NCBI GenBank assembly: GCA_900539155.1
Contig: UQBE01000015.1
Coordinates: 1 to 40,647, forward strand
Source of the DNA: an uncultured Porphyromonas sp.
Lineage (GTDB): Bacteria > Bacteroidota > Bacteroidia > Bacteroidales > Porphyromonadaceae
Length of the DNA stretch: 40,647 nt
Direction of reading: 5' to 3'
Shown: in pieces, positions 38,935 to 40,647 of the stretch
Layout of the letters: every line of letters starts with the position of its first letter
Position numbering within the stretch: position 1 is the first letter of the stretch
Made by a program: the position numbers and the translations under genes
The notes under the pieces: generated by a model
The model's database searches: none
What the model was told of the DNA's origin: nothing
What the model saw: only the letters and a program-made list of their open reading frames with translations

Positions 38935-40371
38935 ATGAAGAAACTACTTGTCGGTGCACTCGCACTACTCGCACTCACGGCCTGTAACAAGGACTGCAAG
39001 GATGCAGCACTCCAGCAGGAGGCGATGCAGTTTGGGTCAAACATCCCAGCGCTCAACCTCCGTATGGCGGGCAATGCCTTCGAGGCTAACGATGCCATCG
39101 GTATCTCTATGACTGGTGACGCTACCGCTACCAACGTACAGTACAAGACCACGGCAGGAGGTGCTACCGCCACCTTCGCACCTGCCGCTACTGGACTAAC
39201 CTTTGCCGAGGGGCAGACGGTCAACTTCGTCAGCTACTATCCTTACAGCGCTAATGCTACGACCGATCTAGCTATCGACCTGACCAACGCTCAGACCGAT
39301 GTCCTCTACTCCAATAACCTGACAGGTATCAAGACAGCTAAGGACGCTACGGGTGCTAACCACGTACTACAGTTTACGCACAAGCTAGCTCTCGTGAGCT
39401 TCACCATGGTTGGTCTACCTGCTGGTACGACTATCACCTCAGCTCAGCTAGAGGGCATCGTCACCACCAGCTCAATGAAGATCGCTGATGGTACGCTCAC
39501 CAACGGTACGACAACGGCTACGCAAAAGCTACAGCTCGCTGCTGGCACCTTCGCTCCAACGATCGTCATCCCTGCTACCAATGCTAATGCTAAGCTGGTC
39601 ATCAAGCTCAGCGACGGCAAGAGCTACAGCTACACCTTCCCAAGCCTCGCTCTGCAGTCTGGCAAGAACCATAAGTTCAACGTCACACTCGCCTCTGGTG
39701 CCATCACAGTAGATCAGGTCAATGGTCAGATCTCTGACTGGGCCGTAGTAGATGGTGATGACATCACCGTTAATCCCGATGGTGGTACGGAGCCTACTCC
39801 CGATCCCGATCCAGAGCCACAGCCCACAACCGGTGAGCTACTCTTCCCTGGTGCTAACTTTGAGGACTTCGCTGCTTTCACGGGTACACTAAATCACTAT
39901 GGAATAGGTACCTACTGCACAGAGGCTACTGGTGCTGGTCGTACGGGCAATGCGCTCAAGGTAAGTGGTACACTGGCTAAGAATGGATTCTTCTTCAATG
40001 TAGAGAACAAGAGTGGCAAGGAGTTTACAGGCAAGTCCAAGATTACCTTTTACGTCAAGGGTACAGCCACTGGCAAGGGTATCTCTATCAACCTATACCC
40101 TGCAGATAATACGGTATCAGGGCTAACGCAGCAAGGCTACTACGCTTACAACCTGGGCAACATTAACAACGCTGACGTTACTATCCAAGATGCTTCTCAT
40201 GAGGCTAAAAATCAAAACGACTACGCTGGTAGTGTCAGTGCTACCGACTGGGTTAAGGTAACGCTCGACATTGAGGGCAAGGCTCTTGCTAAGAGTGGTA
40301 ACCTCATTGCCTTCAAGGGCGGTAAGGGTGGCGTCTATGACCTCCTCATCGACGACATCACGATTGAGTAG
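38935..40371 (+). CDS. Fimbrillin-like lipoprotein with carbohydrate-binding-like module
   Basis: This 478-residue protein has a lipoprotein signal (ALALLALTAC, cysteine at 17), the same fimbrillin-like region (NDAIGISMTGD, VNFVSYYPYSA, FTHKLALVSFTMVGLP), and an acidic Pro linker (PTPDPDPEPQP, about 283-293). The C-terminal beta-sandwich (about 300-478) has KSKITFYVKGTATGKGISIN and DWVKVTLDIEG, resembling carbohydrate-binding modules. The mature protein is Ala/Thr-rich. It is last in the run and is followed by a terminator. Confidence 0.8.
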   Translation: MKKLLVGALALLALTACNKDCKDAALQQEAMQFGSNIPALNLRMAGNAFEANDAIGISMTGDATATNVQYKTTAGGATATFAPAATGLTFAEGQTVNFVSYYPYSANATTDLAIDLTNAQTDVLYSNNLTGIKTAKDATGANHVLQFTHKLALVSFTMVGLPAGTTITSAQLEGIVTTSSMKIADGTLTNGTTTATQKLQLAAGTFAPTIVIPATNANAKLVIKLSDGKSYSYTFPSLALQSGKNHKFNVTLASGAITVDQVNGQISDWAVVDGDDITVNPDGGTEPTPDPDPEPQPTTGELLFPGANFEDFAAFTGTLNHYGIGTYCTEATGAGRTGNALKVSGTLAKNGFFFNVENKSGKEFTGKSKITFYVKGTATGKGISINLYPADNTVSGLTQQGYYAYNLGNINNADVTIQDASHEAKNQNDYAGSVSATDWVKVTLDIEGKALAKSGNLIAFKGGKGGVYDLLIDDITIE

Positions 40372-40420
40372 TCAGTCACACCAGCGAGCCTTCGTCGCCT
40401 AGCGCGAGAGGTCGCCCGCT

Positions 40421-40474
40421 AACGAATAAACGTAGGGACGTACGGCATCGCGCCGTGCATCCCTACGTTCGTTT
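40421..40474 (+). terminator. Terminator of the fimbrillin-like operon
   Basis: AACGA / TCGTT encloses ACGTAGGG / CCCTACGT and an inner CGGC / GCCG, giving a long interrupted hairpin followed by TTTTG. It lies 50 nt after the last stop codon and abuts repeat copy C. Confidence 0.7.
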
Positions 40475-40647
40475 TGAGACTGTTGACTTTTGCAACAGGC
40501 TTATAATGCGTCACCCCTAGCTAGGCAAATTCACCGCCGACTCGATACAATAATTTAGACCCGACTACATATCGATACGGGGCTGTGTCGGGAAAAACGG
40601 ATTCTCCACGTGGATATTTCGAAATATCCAGGTGGAGAATTTTTATT
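40475..40647. repeat. Intergenic repeat island, copy C (cut by window end)
   Basis: It starts with the TGAGACTGTTG hairpin (40475-40503, right arm decayed). A block shared with copy A in inverted orientation follows (ATCGATACGG, AATAATTTAGA). Units TCCACGTGG at 40605 and TCCAGGTGG at 40627 are 22 bp apart. The array runs off the right edge. Confidence 0.75.

Overview
The window looks like a chromosomal segment of a Porphyromonas-type member of the Bacteroidetes. The evidence is repeated Bacteroidetes promoters (TTG, about 20 nt, TAnnTTTG), fimbrillin-family lipoproteins, a C10 (streptopain-like) protease, a V-type ATPase operon with a DUF2764 gene, a WbqC-like gene next to lepB and dapB, and CACGTG-centred 22-bp minisatellites. 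The genus is an inference from gene content. No rRNA, tRNA or CRISPR array was seen.

Layout. 1-7700: a horizontally acquired LlaJI/BsuMI-like restriction-modification island (XRE regulator, two m5C methyltransferases, McrB-like AAA+ subunit, McrC/DUF2357-like nuclease subunit), flanked by gene tails and an IS30-family transposase relic. 7699-13101: sdaA, a cation diffusion facilitator and folB on the plus strand; uvrB and a TPR-like secreted protein on the minus strand. 13657-21431: a minus-strand seven-gene V-ATPase operon (E, DUF2764, A, B, D, I, K) with its own promoter and terminator. Repeat islands lie on both sides. 22306-28524: a small DUF4190-like membrane protein; a minus-strand dapB-lepB-S26 paralogue-WbqC cluster; an OmpH/Skp-like lipoprotein and a small membrane protein; then pepD on the plus strand.

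28525-29892 has no convincing protein gene. It holds a tandem array of compact transcription units, each made of a promoter box, a structured RNA and a terminator-like stem. At least three of these RNAs share one three-stem fold whose stems differ in sequence but stay paired, with a conserved TTTAATT loop. This is the best candidate here for something undescribed.

29893-33233: a minus-strand putative metal-uptake locus (Cys/His small secreted protein, TonB-dependent receptor, DUF4625 lipoprotein with a His/Asp tail). 33403-35565: a C10 protease lipoprotein and a partner lipoprotein. 35839-40371: three plus-strand fimbrillin-like lipoproteins with different C-terminal modules, the first an apparent DNA/RNA non-specific endonuclease. 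The window ends inside a third copy of the 22-bp repeat family.
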